Assembly: GCF_900113865.1 (NCBI RefSeq)
Contig: NZ_FOQY01000008.1
Span: 124,001 to 188,000 of the forward strand
Reading direction: 5' to 3'
Length of the DNA stretch: 64,000 bases
Origin: Streptosporangium canum
Lineage (GTDB): Bacteria; Actinomycetota; Actinomycetes; Streptosporangiales; Streptosporangiaceae
The notes under the pieces were generated by a model. That model was not told the DNA's origin. It was given only the letters and a program-made list of their open reading frames with translations, and made no database searches. Numbering within the stretch: position 1 is the first letter of the stretch; each line of letters opens with the position of its first letter. Below are positions 41,085 to 50,638 of this stretch, piece by piece. Position numbers and translations under genes: made by a program.

Positions 41085-42080
41085 ATGACCGCACCGCTCG
41101 ATGTTCCTGGCTCGGCTACGGAGGCGGATCCCGAAGCCGTGCTCGCGGGCGCGGATCGGAAGGCCATCCAAGGTCGTTCTCTCGGCCAGATCGCCTGGAT
41201 GAGGCTGAAGCGTGACAAGGTCGCTCTCGCGGGAGCGGGAGTCATCATCTTCCTCGTCCTGGTGGCGCTCTTCGCGCCGCTCATCGTGAAGTTCCTCGGC
41301 CATCCGCCGCTGGAGTTCCACCGGGAGAAGATCGACCAGTCCACGCTGACGCCCACGGGGGCGTTCGGCGGTATGAGCTGGGACTACCTGTTCGGCGTCG
41401 AGCCCCTCTGGGGGCGCGACATCTTCAGCCGGATCGTCTACGGCGCCCGGATCTCCCTGCTCATCGCCTTCCTGGCCACCCTGCTCTCGGTGGTCATCGG
41501 CACCGTCCTCGGTGTCGTCGCGGGCTACTTCGGCGGCTGGGTCGACACCGTGATCAGCCGGGCGATGGACGTCTTCCTGGCCTTCCCGCTGCTGGTGTTC
41601 GCCATCGCCCTCGCCGGCGTCGTCCCCGACCAGGCGTTCGGCATGTCCGGCGACACCCTGCGCGTATCGTTGCTGGTGTTCATCATCGGATTCTTCAGCT
41701 GGCCCTACATCGGCCGGATCGTCCGAGGCCAGACACTCTCCCTGCGAGAACGGGAGTTCATCGACGCGGCCAGGAGCCTCGGCGCCCGCGGGCCGTACAT
41801 CATCTTCCGTGAGCTGCTGCCCAACCTGATCGCGCCGATCCTGATCTACGCGACGCTGGTCATCCCGACCAACATCCTGTTCGAGGCGGCGCTGTCCTTC
41901 CTCGGGGTGGGCGTCCGCCCGCCGACACCCACCTGGGGCGGCATGCTCGCCGAGGCGGCGCGCTTCTACACGGTGCCGCACTTCGCGATCTTCCCCGGCT
42001 TGGCGATCTTCGTGACCGTGCTGGCCTTCAACCTCTTCGGAGACGGCCTGCGTGACGCGCTCGACCCGCGTGGCCGTTGA
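41085..42080 (+). CDS. Peptide-type ABC transporter permease (DppC/OppC family)
   Basis: 331 residues. The N-terminal OppC-like segment GRSLGQIAWMRLKRDKVALAGAGVIIFL is followed by a periplasmic-type loop and five more membrane helices. The EAA loop reads EREFIDAARSLGARGPYIIFRELLPNL. It belongs to the inner-membrane part of a solute importer of the dipeptide/oligopeptide/nickel class. It precedes its binding protein, with the second permease and two ATPases downstream: an unusual gene order but a complete system. ATG 41085 fits the family start best. Confidence 0.9.
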   Translation: MTAPLDVPGSATEADPEAVLAGADRKAIQGRSLGQIAWMRLKRDKVALAGAGVIIFLVLVALFAPLIVKFLGHPPLEFHREKIDQSTLTPTGAFGGMSWDYLFGVEPLWGRDIFSRIVYGARISLLIAFLATLLSVVIGTVLGVVAGYFGGWVDTVISRAMDVFLAFPLLVFAIALAGVVPDQAFGMSGDTLRVSLLVFIIGFFSWPYIGRIVRGQTLSLREREFIDAARSLGARGPYIIFRELLPNLIAPILIYATLVIPTNILFEAALSFLGVGVRPPTPTWGGMLAEAARFYTVPHFAIFPGLAIFVTVLAFNLFGDGLRDALDPRGR

Positions 42081-42136
42081 CGCTTCTCGATCCCCGTAGT
42101 TTCCCTGGTTCCTATCCACAAGGGGTGTAGTAACAG

Positions 42137-43918
42137 ATGAAGAGAAAACCCGCAGTCGCGACGTTCGCGGTCACCGCGGCGCTCGCCTTGGGCCTGTCGG
42201 CCTGCGGTGGAACCAGCACCGACTCGCCCAAGGAGAGCGCGGGCGCCGGTGGCGGGTCGGCGGCTCCGGCCCAGGCCGAGTTCAACGCCGCGATGAGCAA
42301 GGTGTTCAACCCTTCGACCAAGAAGGGCGGCACCCTCAAGTTCGTCAACTCCGGCGACTGGGACTCGCTGGACCCGGCCGACACCTACTACGGCTACTCG
42401 TGGAACTTCATGCGCCTGTACGGCCGGGCGCTGACGGTCTTCAAGGCCGCGCCGGGCGCCGAGGGCGCGACCGTCGCACCCGACCTGGCCAAGGACCTCG
42501 GCAAGCCGAGCGCCGACTTCAAGACCTGGACCTACACGCTGCGTGAGGGCCTGAAGTACGAGGACGGCACCCCGATCACGTCCAAGGACGTGGCCTACGG
42601 CGTGGCGCGCGCGTTCGACAAGGAGACCTTCCCGAACGGTCCCACCTACCTGAACGAGATGCTCGACTGGCCCAAGGACTACAAGGGCGCCTACAAGTCG
42701 AAGGACGTCGACTTCAGCTCGGCGATCGAGACGCCGGACGACTCCACGATCGTCTTCCACCTGAAGCAGGCCTACAGCGGCTTCGACTACATCACCCAGA
42801 TGTCGCCGACCATGCCGGTGCCGAAGGCCAAGGACACGGGCGCGAAGTACCGCGAGCACGTGATCTCCTCCGGCCCGTACATGTTCGAGAAGAACGAGAT
42901 CGGCAAGGGCTTCGCCCTCGTCCGCAACCCGAACTGGGACGCGGCGACCGACCCCAACCGCCCGGCGCTGCCGGACCGGATCGAGGTCCAGACCAACGTC
43001 AACGCCGACGACCTCGACAACCGTCTCCTCTCCGGTGACATCCACGTCGACGTCGCGGGCACCGGTGTCCAGCCGGCCGCGATGAGCAAGATCCTGCCGG
43101 ACCCCGCCCTCAAGGCGCGGGCCGACAACCCGACGCTGCAGCGTCTGTGGTACACCTCGGTCAGCCCGACGGTGAAGCCGCTGGACAACATCGACTGCCG
43201 CAAGGCCGTCCAGTACGCGGCCGACAAGACCGGCTACCAGGCCGCCTACGGCGGTGAGTTCTCCGGTGGCGCGATCGCGACCAGCCTCATGCCGCCGAGC
43301 GTCCCGGGCGCCGCGAAGATCGACCTGTACCCCAGCGGTGCGGACGGCAAGGGCGACATAAACAAGGCCAAGGAGCACCTGGCCGCCTGCGGCCAGCCGA
43401 ACGGCTTCGAGACCAACATCGCCTACCGCGCCGAGCGGCCGAAGGAGAAGGCGACCGCCGAGGCCCTGCAGGAGTCGCTGGCCCGCGTCGGCATCAAGCT
43501 GACCCTGAAGCCGTACCCGCAGGCGGACTACTTCTCGCTGTACGCCGGCAAGCCGCCGTTCGTCGTGGAGAACAAGCTCGGCCTGGCCGTCAACGGCTGG
43601 GGCTCGGACTACCCCGACGGCTACGGCTTCCTGCAGCAGATGGTCGACAGCCGGGTCATCCGTGAGACCGGTGGCTCCTCCAACATCAGCGTCCGCATCC
43701 CCGACGTGGACAAGATGCTCGACGAGTCCCTGCTCGAGGCCGACGCCAAGAAGCGTGAGCCGATGTGGGCCGCCATCGACAAGCGCGTCATGGAAGAGGC
43801 GGTCATCCTGCCGGGTGTCTGGGCCAAGAGCCTGCTGGTCCGCGGCCAGGGTGTGACCAACGTCTTCATCAGCGACGGTCAGCAGATGTACGACTACGTC
43901 GCGATGGGCGTCGAGTAA
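42137..43918 (+). CDS. ABC transporter solute-binding lipoprotein (SBP family 5)
   Basis: 593 residues. The signal peptide ends in the lipobox LGLSACGG (Cys near residue 22), so it is membrane-anchored. The family 5 signature lies at LRFVNSGDWDSLDPADTYYGYSWNF-like residues 60-85 and YTLREGLKYEDGTPITSKDVAYGVARAFDKETFPNGP. These proteins bind peptides, nickel or sugars and deliver them to the permease; the ligand cannot be read from sequence. It lies 56 bases after the first permease gene and is the longest of the cluster's five genes. Confidence 0.92.
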   Translation: MKRKPAVATFAVTAALALGLSACGGTSTDSPKESAGAGGGSAAPAQAEFNAAMSKVFNPSTKKGGTLKFVNSGDWDSLDPADTYYGYSWNFMRLYGRALTVFKAAPGAEGATVAPDLAKDLGKPSADFKTWTYTLREGLKYEDGTPITSKDVAYGVARAFDKETFPNGPTYLNEMLDWPKDYKGAYKSKDVDFSSAIETPDDSTIVFHLKQAYSGFDYITQMSPTMPVPKAKDTGAKYREHVISSGPYMFEKNEIGKGFALVRNPNWDAATDPNRPALPDRIEVQTNVNADDLDNRLLSGDIHVDVAGTGVQPAAMSKILPDPALKARADNPTLQRLWYTSVSPTVKPLDNIDCRKAVQYAADKTGYQAAYGGEFSGGAIATSLMPPSVPGAAKIDLYPSGADGKGDINKAKEHLAACGQPNGFETNIAYRAERPKEKATAEALQESLARVGIKLTLKPYPQADYFSLYAGKPPFVVENKLGLAVNGWGSDYPDGYGFLQQMVDSRVIRETGGSSNISVRIPDVDKMLDESLLEADAKKREPMWAAIDKRVMEEAVILPGVWAKSLLVRGQGVTNVFISDGQQMYDYVAMGVE

Positions 43919-44009
43919 CACCGCTTCTCATACAACGAGTAGTTAGGCAGGTGAAGGCAGCGGTGGCCGCCGGGAGCAACCCTTCCGGCGGCCACCTGGG
44001 CCGGGCACT

Positions 44010-45029
44010 GTGGTCACATACATCATCAGACGCCTGATCGGCGCAGTGATCATGCTCCTCATCGTGAGCATGGCCACCTTCGCGATCTTCTTCCTCGTGC
44101 CCCAACTGGCGGGGGCGACTCCGGAGGGCATGGCCAGCCGGTATGTCGGCCGTACGGCCACGGCGGAGACGGCCAAGCTGGCGGCCGAACGGCTGGGGTT
44201 CAACGATCCCCTGGTCGTGCAGTACGGCAGGTTCGTGAAGGGGATCGTCGCGGGCGCTGAGTACGACTACGGCCCCGGGGTCGAGGAGTGCCCGGCCCCC
44301 TGCCTGGGGTATTCGTTCATCACCCGGCAACCGGTCTTCCCCGACCTCATGAACCGCCTGCCGATCACGCTGTCCCTCGCGATCGGCGCGGCCGTGATCT
44401 GGGTGGTCATGGGCGTGGGCATCGGCGTGCTGTCCGCGTTGCGCAGAGGCAGCGTCTTCGACCGGGCGGCCATGACCGTCGCGCTGGCCGGAGTCTCCCT
44501 ACCGATCTTCTTCACCGGCCTGGTATCCCTGCTGGTGTTCAGTTACGGCAACCCGTTCTCCTTCGCGGCGCAGGGCGGCCACTACACCACCTTCCTCGAC
44601 AGTCCGAGCCAGTGGGCCTACAACCTGCTCCTCCCGTGGATCACGCTGGCCTTCCTGTTCGCGGCCACATATGCGCGTCTCACCCGGGCGGGCATGCTGG
44701 AGACGATGAACGAGGACTACATCCGCACCGCCCGGGCCAAGGGGCTCCGTGAGAGCACCGTCGTCACCAAGCACGGCCTCCGGGCGGCCCTGACGCCCAT
44801 CCTCACCGTCTTCGGCCTGGACTTCGGCCTGCTGATCGGCGGCGCGGTCCTCACCGAGAGCGCCTACTCCCTGCCCGGCCTGGGCAAGTACGCCATCGAC
44901 GCCATCGTCAACCAGGACCTTCCCAAGGTGATGGGTGTGACGTTGCTGGCGGCGCTGTTCGTGGTCGTCGCGAGTCTGATCGTCGACCTGCTCTACGCGG
45001 TGGTCGACCCGAGGGTGAGGCTGGCGTGA
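44010..45029 (+). CDS. Peptide-type ABC transporter permease (DppB/OppB family)
   Basis: 339 residues. It starts VTYIIRRLIGAVIMLLIVSMATFAIFFLVP, the standard OppB/DppB first helix, with five more helices. The EAA loop is YIRTARAKGLRESTVVTKHGLRAALTP. With the upstream permease it forms the transmembrane channel. An insertion with two Cys (EECPAPCLGYSF) lies in the large external loop. GTG 44010 is the start. It overlaps the first ATPase gene by four bases (GTGA). Confidence 0.9.
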   Translation: MVTYIIRRLIGAVIMLLIVSMATFAIFFLVPQLAGATPEGMASRYVGRTATAETAKLAAERLGFNDPLVVQYGRFVKGIVAGAEYDYGPGVEECPAPCLGYSFITRQPVFPDLMNRLPITLSLAIGAAVIWVVMGVGIGVLSALRRGSVFDRAAMTVALAGVSLPIFFTGLVSLLVFSYGNPFSFAAQGGHYTTFLDSPSQWAYNLLLPWITLAFLFAATYARLTRAGMLETMNEDYIRTARAKGLRESTVVTKHGLRAALTPILTVFGLDFGLLIGGAVLTESAYSLPGLGKYAIDAIVNQDLPKVMGVTLLAALFVVVASLIVDLLYAVVDPRVRLA

Positions 45030-46047
45030 GCTTCCTTGAACTGAAGGACCTGAAGATCCACTTCCCGACCGACGACGGGCTGGTCAAGTCCGTCGACGGG
45101 CTGACCTTCTCGCTGGAGCGGGGCAGCACGCTCGGGATCGTGGGAGAGTCCGGATCCGGAAAGAGCGTGACCAGCCTGGGCATCCTGGGGCTGCACAAGG
45201 GCGGCCACGCCAGGATCTCCGGTGAGATCTGGCTGGACGGCGAGGAGCTGGTCAGCGCCTCGCAGGAACACGTGCGCGGGTTGCGCGGCAAGAAGATGGC
45301 GATGATCTTCCAGGATCCGCTGTCGGCGATGCACCCCTACTACACGGTCGGCGACCAGATCGTGGAGGCCTACCGGATCCACCACAGCGTGAGCAAGAAG
45401 GTCGCCCGCAAGCACGCGATCGACATGCTCGGCCGGGTGGGCATCCCGGAGCCGGGCCGCCGGGTGGACGCCTACCCGCACGAGTTCTCCGGCGGCATGC
45501 GGCAGCGCGCGATGATCGCGATGGCGCTGTCGTGCGACCCGGAGCTGCTGATCGCCGACGAGCCGACCACCGCGCTGGACGTGACCGTGCAGGCCCAGAT
45601 CCTGGACCTGATGCGGGATCTGCAGCGGGAGTTCAACTCCGCCCTCATCATCATCACCCACGATCTGGGCGTCGTGGCCGAGCTGTCGGACGACATCCTG
45701 GTCATGTATGGCGGCAAGTGCATCGAGTACGGCGCGGCGGAGGACATCTTCTACCGTCCCGAGCACCCCTACACCTGGGGTTTGCTGGGGTCGATGCCCC
45801 GCCTGGACCGGGAGCGCACCGAGCGGCTGATGCCGATCAAGGGCTCCCCGCCCTCACTGATCAACATCCCGCCGGGCTGCGCCTTCCACCCTCGCTGCCC
45901 CTATTCCGACCGGACGCAGGGCAAGGCCGACACCGAGGTGCCGGCCCTCCTGGAGACCGAGGGCGGCCACCTGGTGCGCTGCCACCTGCCTCGTGAGGAG
46001 CGGCGGTCGCTCTGGGAGAACGAGATCAAGCCGATGCTGGAGACCAC

Positions 46048-46051
<4 letters not shown>
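45026..46051 (+). CDS. ABC transporter ATP-binding protein (DppD/OppD family)
   Basis: 341 residues. Walker [10 protein letters not shown], signature [16 protein letters not shown], Walker [13 protein letters not shown], and the C-terminal OppD cysteine cluster [15 protein letters not shown], which may bind an iron-sulphur centre. It powers import with its partner ATPase encoded next. GTG 45026 and the last codon of the permease gene overlap. It overlaps the following gene by four bases as well (GTGA), so the whole set is translationally coupled. Confidence 0.93.
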
Positions 46052-47067
<1,016 letters not shown>

Positions 47068-47146
47068 CCCCGATCGCCGATCGGATTCCGTCGGCGGCGC
47101 CTCCCCCCGATGCCGTGGAAGAGCCGGGGGGAGGGCGGGCGTCCCG

Positions 47147-47968
47147 TCACCCCAGCGCGGACATGACCGGGGCGAAGAACCGGGTCCGGTCGCCGGGGAG
47201 CGGTTCGGTTCCGGCGACCATGTCCGAGGTCCTCATCCCCGCCGCCATGCCGTGCCCGGTCAGCCACCCCGCCAGCTCCCGGCGGCTCTCCTCGACCTCG
47301 ATCCGGGCCGGACCCCCGACCTGGGAGGCGAGGTCGGCGATCAGCCGCCGGGCGTCCGCCGGATCCGCGGCGATCACCGGTCCGACGACCGTGTTTCCCA
47401 CATTGCGCCACATACCGGCGTAGCCCGTGACCACTCCTCCGTCCTCGATCACCCGGATCTGCTCGGCGAAGCCGAACAGCCTCGTCAGGAGGGCCGACCG
47501 GTCGGCGCCGACGACCTCCGCGTCGAGGTCGGCGATCGCCTTCAGATCCTCGGGGGAGGCGGGGCGGGACGCGCCGGCCGCCTGCCCGGTGAAGGTCCCC
47601 AGATGCATGGCGACCGGGCTCGTCACCCGGAAGCCGAGCCGCTCGTACAGGGGGCGGCCCGTCGCGGTCGCGTTCAGGAAGACGGTCGCGCCGCGCGCCT
47701 GGTCCAGCACGTGGCCGATCAGGCGGCCTCCCAGCCCCCGGCGCCCGTGACGCGAGGCCACCAGCACCATGCTGATCGCGGCGGTGCGGGCGCCGTAGCG
47801 GGTCAGGATGGCGGTGGCCACCAGCTCGCCGCCGGGATCCACCATCCCGTAGCCCTCCCCGCCCTGGAGCAGGAACAGCCACTTGCGCTCCTCGCGCGAC
47901 CACTGCCGGTCCGCCGCGAGTCGCAGGCAGGCGTCGAGGTCGTCAGGGGTCAGTTCACGGATGATCAT
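47147..47968 (-). CDS. GNAT family N-acetyltransferase with C-terminal Acetyltransf_18-like domain
   Basis: 273 residues. The N-terminal GNAT domain (1-130) shows MVLVASRHGRRGLGGRLIGHVLDQA, the acetyl-CoA pyrophosphate loop, and LYERLGFRVTS. The second half (about 140-273) resembles the extra domain of two-domain GNAT proteins (VIEDGGVVTGYAGMWRN, then VVGPVIAADPADARRLIADL). The substrate is unknown. ATG 47968 follows GGAGAATTCAT and overlaps the azlD stop by four bases, so it is the third gene of the azlCD operon. Confidence 0.82.
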   Translation of the reverse strand: MIIRELTPDDLDACLRLAADRQWSREERKWLFLLQGGEGYGMVDPGGELVATAILTRYGARTAAISMVLVASRHGRRGLGGRLIGHVLDQARGATVFLNATATGRPLYERLGFRVTSPVAMHLGTFTGQAAGASRPASPEDLKAIADLDAEVVGADRSALLTRLFGFAEQIRVIEDGGVVTGYAGMWRNVGNTVVGPVIAADPADARRLIADLASQVGGPARIEVEESRRELAGWLTGHGMAAGMRTSDMVAGTEPLPGDRTRFFAPVMSALG

Positions 47969-48267
47969 ATGAATTCTCCAATGGTCACAAGCGCTCCGGC
48001 GGCGGTGCCGAGGAGCATGGCGGGCAGGGATCCCAGGCGGTGGGCCGCCACGCCCGCCACGGCGGCGGCGACGACCAGGTGGGCCGCCGGGCGGCCGCCC
48101 GGCGCGGCCTGGACGGCCACGACGGCGGCCAGCAGCGCCACCGGCAGCAGCGCGGTGAACAGGCTCCGGCGCCCGTCTCCCCCACCCCGCGCGGCTGTGC
48201 TCACCCCGGCCAGCCGGAGCAGGTAGGTCACGACGGCCAGGCCCGCGACGAACAGCACGACGTTCAT
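47965..48267 (-). CDS. azlD: AzlD-family membrane protein
   Basis: 100 residues with about four membrane helices and the AzlD-like features FVAGLAVVTYLLRLAGV and LFTALLPVALLAAVVAV. AzlD is the small partner of AzlC in branched-chain amino acid (or azaleucine) exporters. It overlaps the azlC stop by four bases and the acetyltransferase start by four. ATG 48267. Confidence 0.85.
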   Translation of the reverse strand: MNVVLFVAGLAVVTYLLRLAGVSTAARGGGDGRRSLFTALLPVALLAAVVAVQAAPGGRPAAHLVVAAAVAGVAAHRLGSLPAMLLGTAAGALVTIGEFI

Positions 48268-49010
48268 GCCGCCCGCCCCGCGAACGGGACGGCGGCCAGC
48301 GCGGCGACGAGGACCGGCAGACCCGGCGGCAGCCACCACGACGCCACCAGCGCCAGGGCGGCCGCCCCGGCGGCGACCGCCGCCTCGCGGCGGCTGCGGA
48401 GCAGCGGGACGAGCAGCGCGGCGAAGGCGGCCGCGGCGGCGCCGTCCACCGCCTCCCGCGCCCCGTGGGGCAGCACCGAGCCGAGCACCGCCCCGGCGGC
48501 CGTGCCGCCCACCCAGCCGGTGAACAGCAGCGACCCGACCACCAGGAACGTCCGCCTGCGCGTGGCCGGGGTCCCACGCGAGACCGCGGCCGCCACCGAC
48601 TCGTCGGAGACCAGGTGCGCGGCGAGCCACCGGCCCCACCGGGTCCGGAAGACGTCGCCGAGCGCCAGCCCGAACGCGGTCAGCCGCAGGTTGACCAGCG
48701 ACGCGGCGATCACCGCCGCGATCACCGCCCCGGTCGCCTGCGACGCGCCGCCCGGGGCTCCGGGGACGCCGCCGCCCAGCGCCGACAGCCCGACGATCTG
48801 GCTGCCCCCGGCGTGCACCGCGACGCTGGCCAGCACCGCCTCCCAGGCGGACCAGCCCTGCTCCACCGCCGCCGCCCCGAACACCGCCGAATAGGTGGCC
48901 GCCCCGGCCGCCGCGCCCAGCGCGAGCCCGAGATCCGACCGCGTGGTAGCAGGATCGGCCGGATCCCGCGGCCCGGTCTCGAACGCCCGCGCGTTCGGCT
49001 GATCTGTCAT
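48264..49010 (-). CDS. azlC: AzlC-family exporter subunit
   Basis: 248 residues with about seven to eight membrane helices. Typical AzlC features are GAAAGAATYSAVFGAAAVEQGWSAWEAVLASV, the polar HAGGSQIVGLSALGGG, and SLVNLRLTAFGLALGD. With AzlD it forms an exporter for branched-chain amino acids or similar compounds. ATG 49010; the divergent LysR-type gene and twin operator-like sites lie directly upstream, which suggests control by that regulator. Confidence 0.87.
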   Translation of the reverse strand: MTDQPNARAFETGPRDPADPATTRSDLGLALGAAAGAATYSAVFGAAAVEQGWSAWEAVLASVAVHAGGSQIVGLSALGGGVPGAPGGASQATGAVIAAVIAASLVNLRLTAFGLALGDVFRTRWGRWLAAHLVSDESVAAAVSRGTPATRRRTFLVVGSLLFTGWVGGTAAGAVLGSVLPHGAREAVDGAAAAAFAALLVPLLRSRREAAVAAGAAALALVASWWLPPGLPVLVAALAAVPFAGRAA

Positions 49011-49046
49011 GGGTGAATCGTGCGGCAGGGACCGCGGCCGCGTTCA

Positions 49047-49080
49047 ATAGTTTACGGCTATGCCGATAGGCGATGGCTAT
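49047..49080. promoter_or_regulatory. Two tandem dyads ATAG-N7-CTAT between azlC and the LysR gene
   Basis: ATAG (49047-49050) with CTAT (49058-49061), and ATAG (49066-49069) with CTAT (49077-49080), are two 15-bp perfect dyads with a 19-bp period. Each contains the T-N11-A core of LysR-type sites. They fill the gap between divergent azlC and the LysR gene. Two sites about two helical turns apart suit a LysR tetramer. Confidence 0.6.
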
Positions 49081-49089
49081 CCTTGCTGG

Positions 49090-49944
49090 ATGGACGTTAC
49101 GCTGCCGGCCGTACGGGCGTTCGTCGCCGTGGCCCGGACCGGGTCGTTCCGGGACGCGGCCACCTCGCTCGGGGTCAGCCAGCCGACCGTGAGCGCCGCC
49201 GTGAAACGCCTGGAGGCCACCGCCGGACGGCCGCTGCTGATCCGCGACCGCGACGGGGTGCGCCTGACCGAGCTGGGCGGCCGGGTGCTGGCCCACGCGG
49301 CGGCGGTGACGAGCGCCGCCGACGAGTTGGAGGACCTGCTGGCCGGGGACGCCTCCGGGCTGACCGTGGGATTCATGGGCGAGGCGGCCGGCGCGCGCAC
49401 CTCCCGGCTGTTCGACGGGGTACGGCGTGCCTCCGGCGGCGAGCTACGGCTGCGCCGCTTCGACTTCGACGACCCGTCGTGCGGCCTGCTGGCCGGGACC
49501 AGCGACCTTGCCGTGGTGTGGCCTCCGCTGAGCACCGGAGACGCTCTGGAGGTGCTGGTCCTCGGCAGTGACCGGCGGGCCGTCGCCGTGCCCGCCGGCG
49601 ACCCGCTCGCCCGGCTGGCCGCGGTCGACCCCGCCGACCTGGCCGGCCGCGTCTGGGTGGTGCCCCGCAGCCCCGACCCGGTCTGGCGGGCCTTCCGTCA
49701 CCCGGGTTCCATCGGCGTCAGGGACATCGCGGGGGAGGTGGAGTCCCGCGCGATCGAGGAGACCCTGGAGCTGGTCGCGGCCGGCCAGGGCATCGCCCTG
49801 CTCTCGCAGAGCACCGACGACCACTACGCCCGCGCCGGAGTGGTGTTCGTCCTGCTCTCCGACGGATGCCGCTGCACCGTCGCCGTCGCCTGGCGACGCG
49901 CCGACACCCGGCCGGTGATCGCCCGGATCCTCGCCGGACTCTGA
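49090..49944 (+). CDS. LysR-family transcription regulator
   Basis: 284 residues. The N-terminal winged helix reads LPAVRAFVAVARTGSFRDAATSLGVSQPTVSAAVKRLE, followed by the effector-binding domain (about 90-284). Divergent placement from azlCD, with twin dyads between them, points to control of the exporter in response to its substrate. ATG 49090 gives MDVTLPAVRAF, the normal position of the DNA-binding domain; the longer frame from 49060 would run into the dyads. Confidence 0.88.
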   Translation: MDVTLPAVRAFVAVARTGSFRDAATSLGVSQPTVSAAVKRLEATAGRPLLIRDRDGVRLTELGGRVLAHAAAVTSAADELEDLLAGDASGLTVGFMGEAAGARTSRLFDGVRRASGGELRLRRFDFDDPSCGLLAGTSDLAVVWPPLSTGDALEVLVLGSDRRAVAVPAGDPLARLAAVDPADLAGRVWVVPRSPDPVWRAFRHPGSIGVRDIAGEVESRAIEETLELVAAGQGIALLSQSTDDHYARAGVVFVLLSDGCRCTVAVAWRRADTRPVIARILAGL

Positions 49945-49954
49945 TTCGGATCCC

Positions 49955-50638
49955 TTAGGGAATGGCGCCCGGGGTGATCAGGCCGGTCTCGTAGGCCAGG
50001 ACCACGGCCTGGACCCGGTCGCGCAGACCGAGCTTGGTGAGGACGTTGCCGACGTGGGTCTTGACCGTCGTCTCGCTCACCACGAGCTCCGCGGCGATCT
50101 CCGCGTTGGACATGCCCCGGGCGATCAGCCGCAGCACCTCCATCTCACGCTCGGTGAGCCGGTCCAGGCGGGCCGGGGTGGACTGCTGGTGCGCCGAGGG
50201 CAGGCGCGCCCCGAACCTGTCCAGCAGCCGCCGGGTCACGCTCGGCGCGACGATGGCGTCCCCCGCCGCGACCACCCTGATGGCCTGCACCAGCTCGTCC
50301 GGCGGCACGTCCTTCAGCAGGAAGCCGCTGGCCCCGGCGCGCAGCGCCTCCACGATGTATTCGTCCAGGTCGAAGGTCGTCAGCACCAGGACCTTGGGCA
50401 CGTGGGCCCCGCCCACGGCCTCCCGCACGATCCGGCGGGTCGCCTCTATGCCGTCCACACCCGGCATCCGGATGTCCATCAGCACCACGTCGGGCATCAG
50501 CGCCCGCGACTGGTCCTGAGCGGCCTTGCCGTCCCCGGCCTCGCCGACCACGGTGACGTCCGGCTCGGCCTCCAGGATGAGACGGAAACCGGTGCGCAGC
50601 AGTGGCTGGTCGTCCACCAGTAACACTCTGATCGTCAT
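49955..50638 (-). CDS. Response regulator, NarL/FixJ (LuxR) type
   Basis: 227 residues. Receiver domain: VLLVDDQPLLRTG, phospho-acceptor Asp55 in DVVLMDIRMPG, and Lys in GFLLKD. C-terminal LuxR helix-turn-helix: LTEREMEVLRLIARGMSNAEIAAELVVSETTVKTHVGNVLTKLGLRDR. It is the partner of the histidine kinase encoded just upstream; the two genes overlap by one base (TGATG). Targets are unknown. It converges with the LysR gene with a gap of only ten bases. Confidence 0.92.
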   Translation of the reverse strand: MTIRVLLVDDQPLLRTGFRLILEAEPDVTVVGEAGDGKAAQDQSRALMPDVVLMDIRMPGVDGIEATRRIVREAVGGAHVPKVLVLTTFDLDEYIVEALRAGASGFLLKDVPPDELVQAIRVVAAGDAIVAPSVTRRLLDRFGARLPSAHQQSTPARLDRLTEREMEVLRLIARGMSNAEIAAELVVSETTVKTHVGNVLTKLGLRDRVQAVVLAYETGLITPGAIP

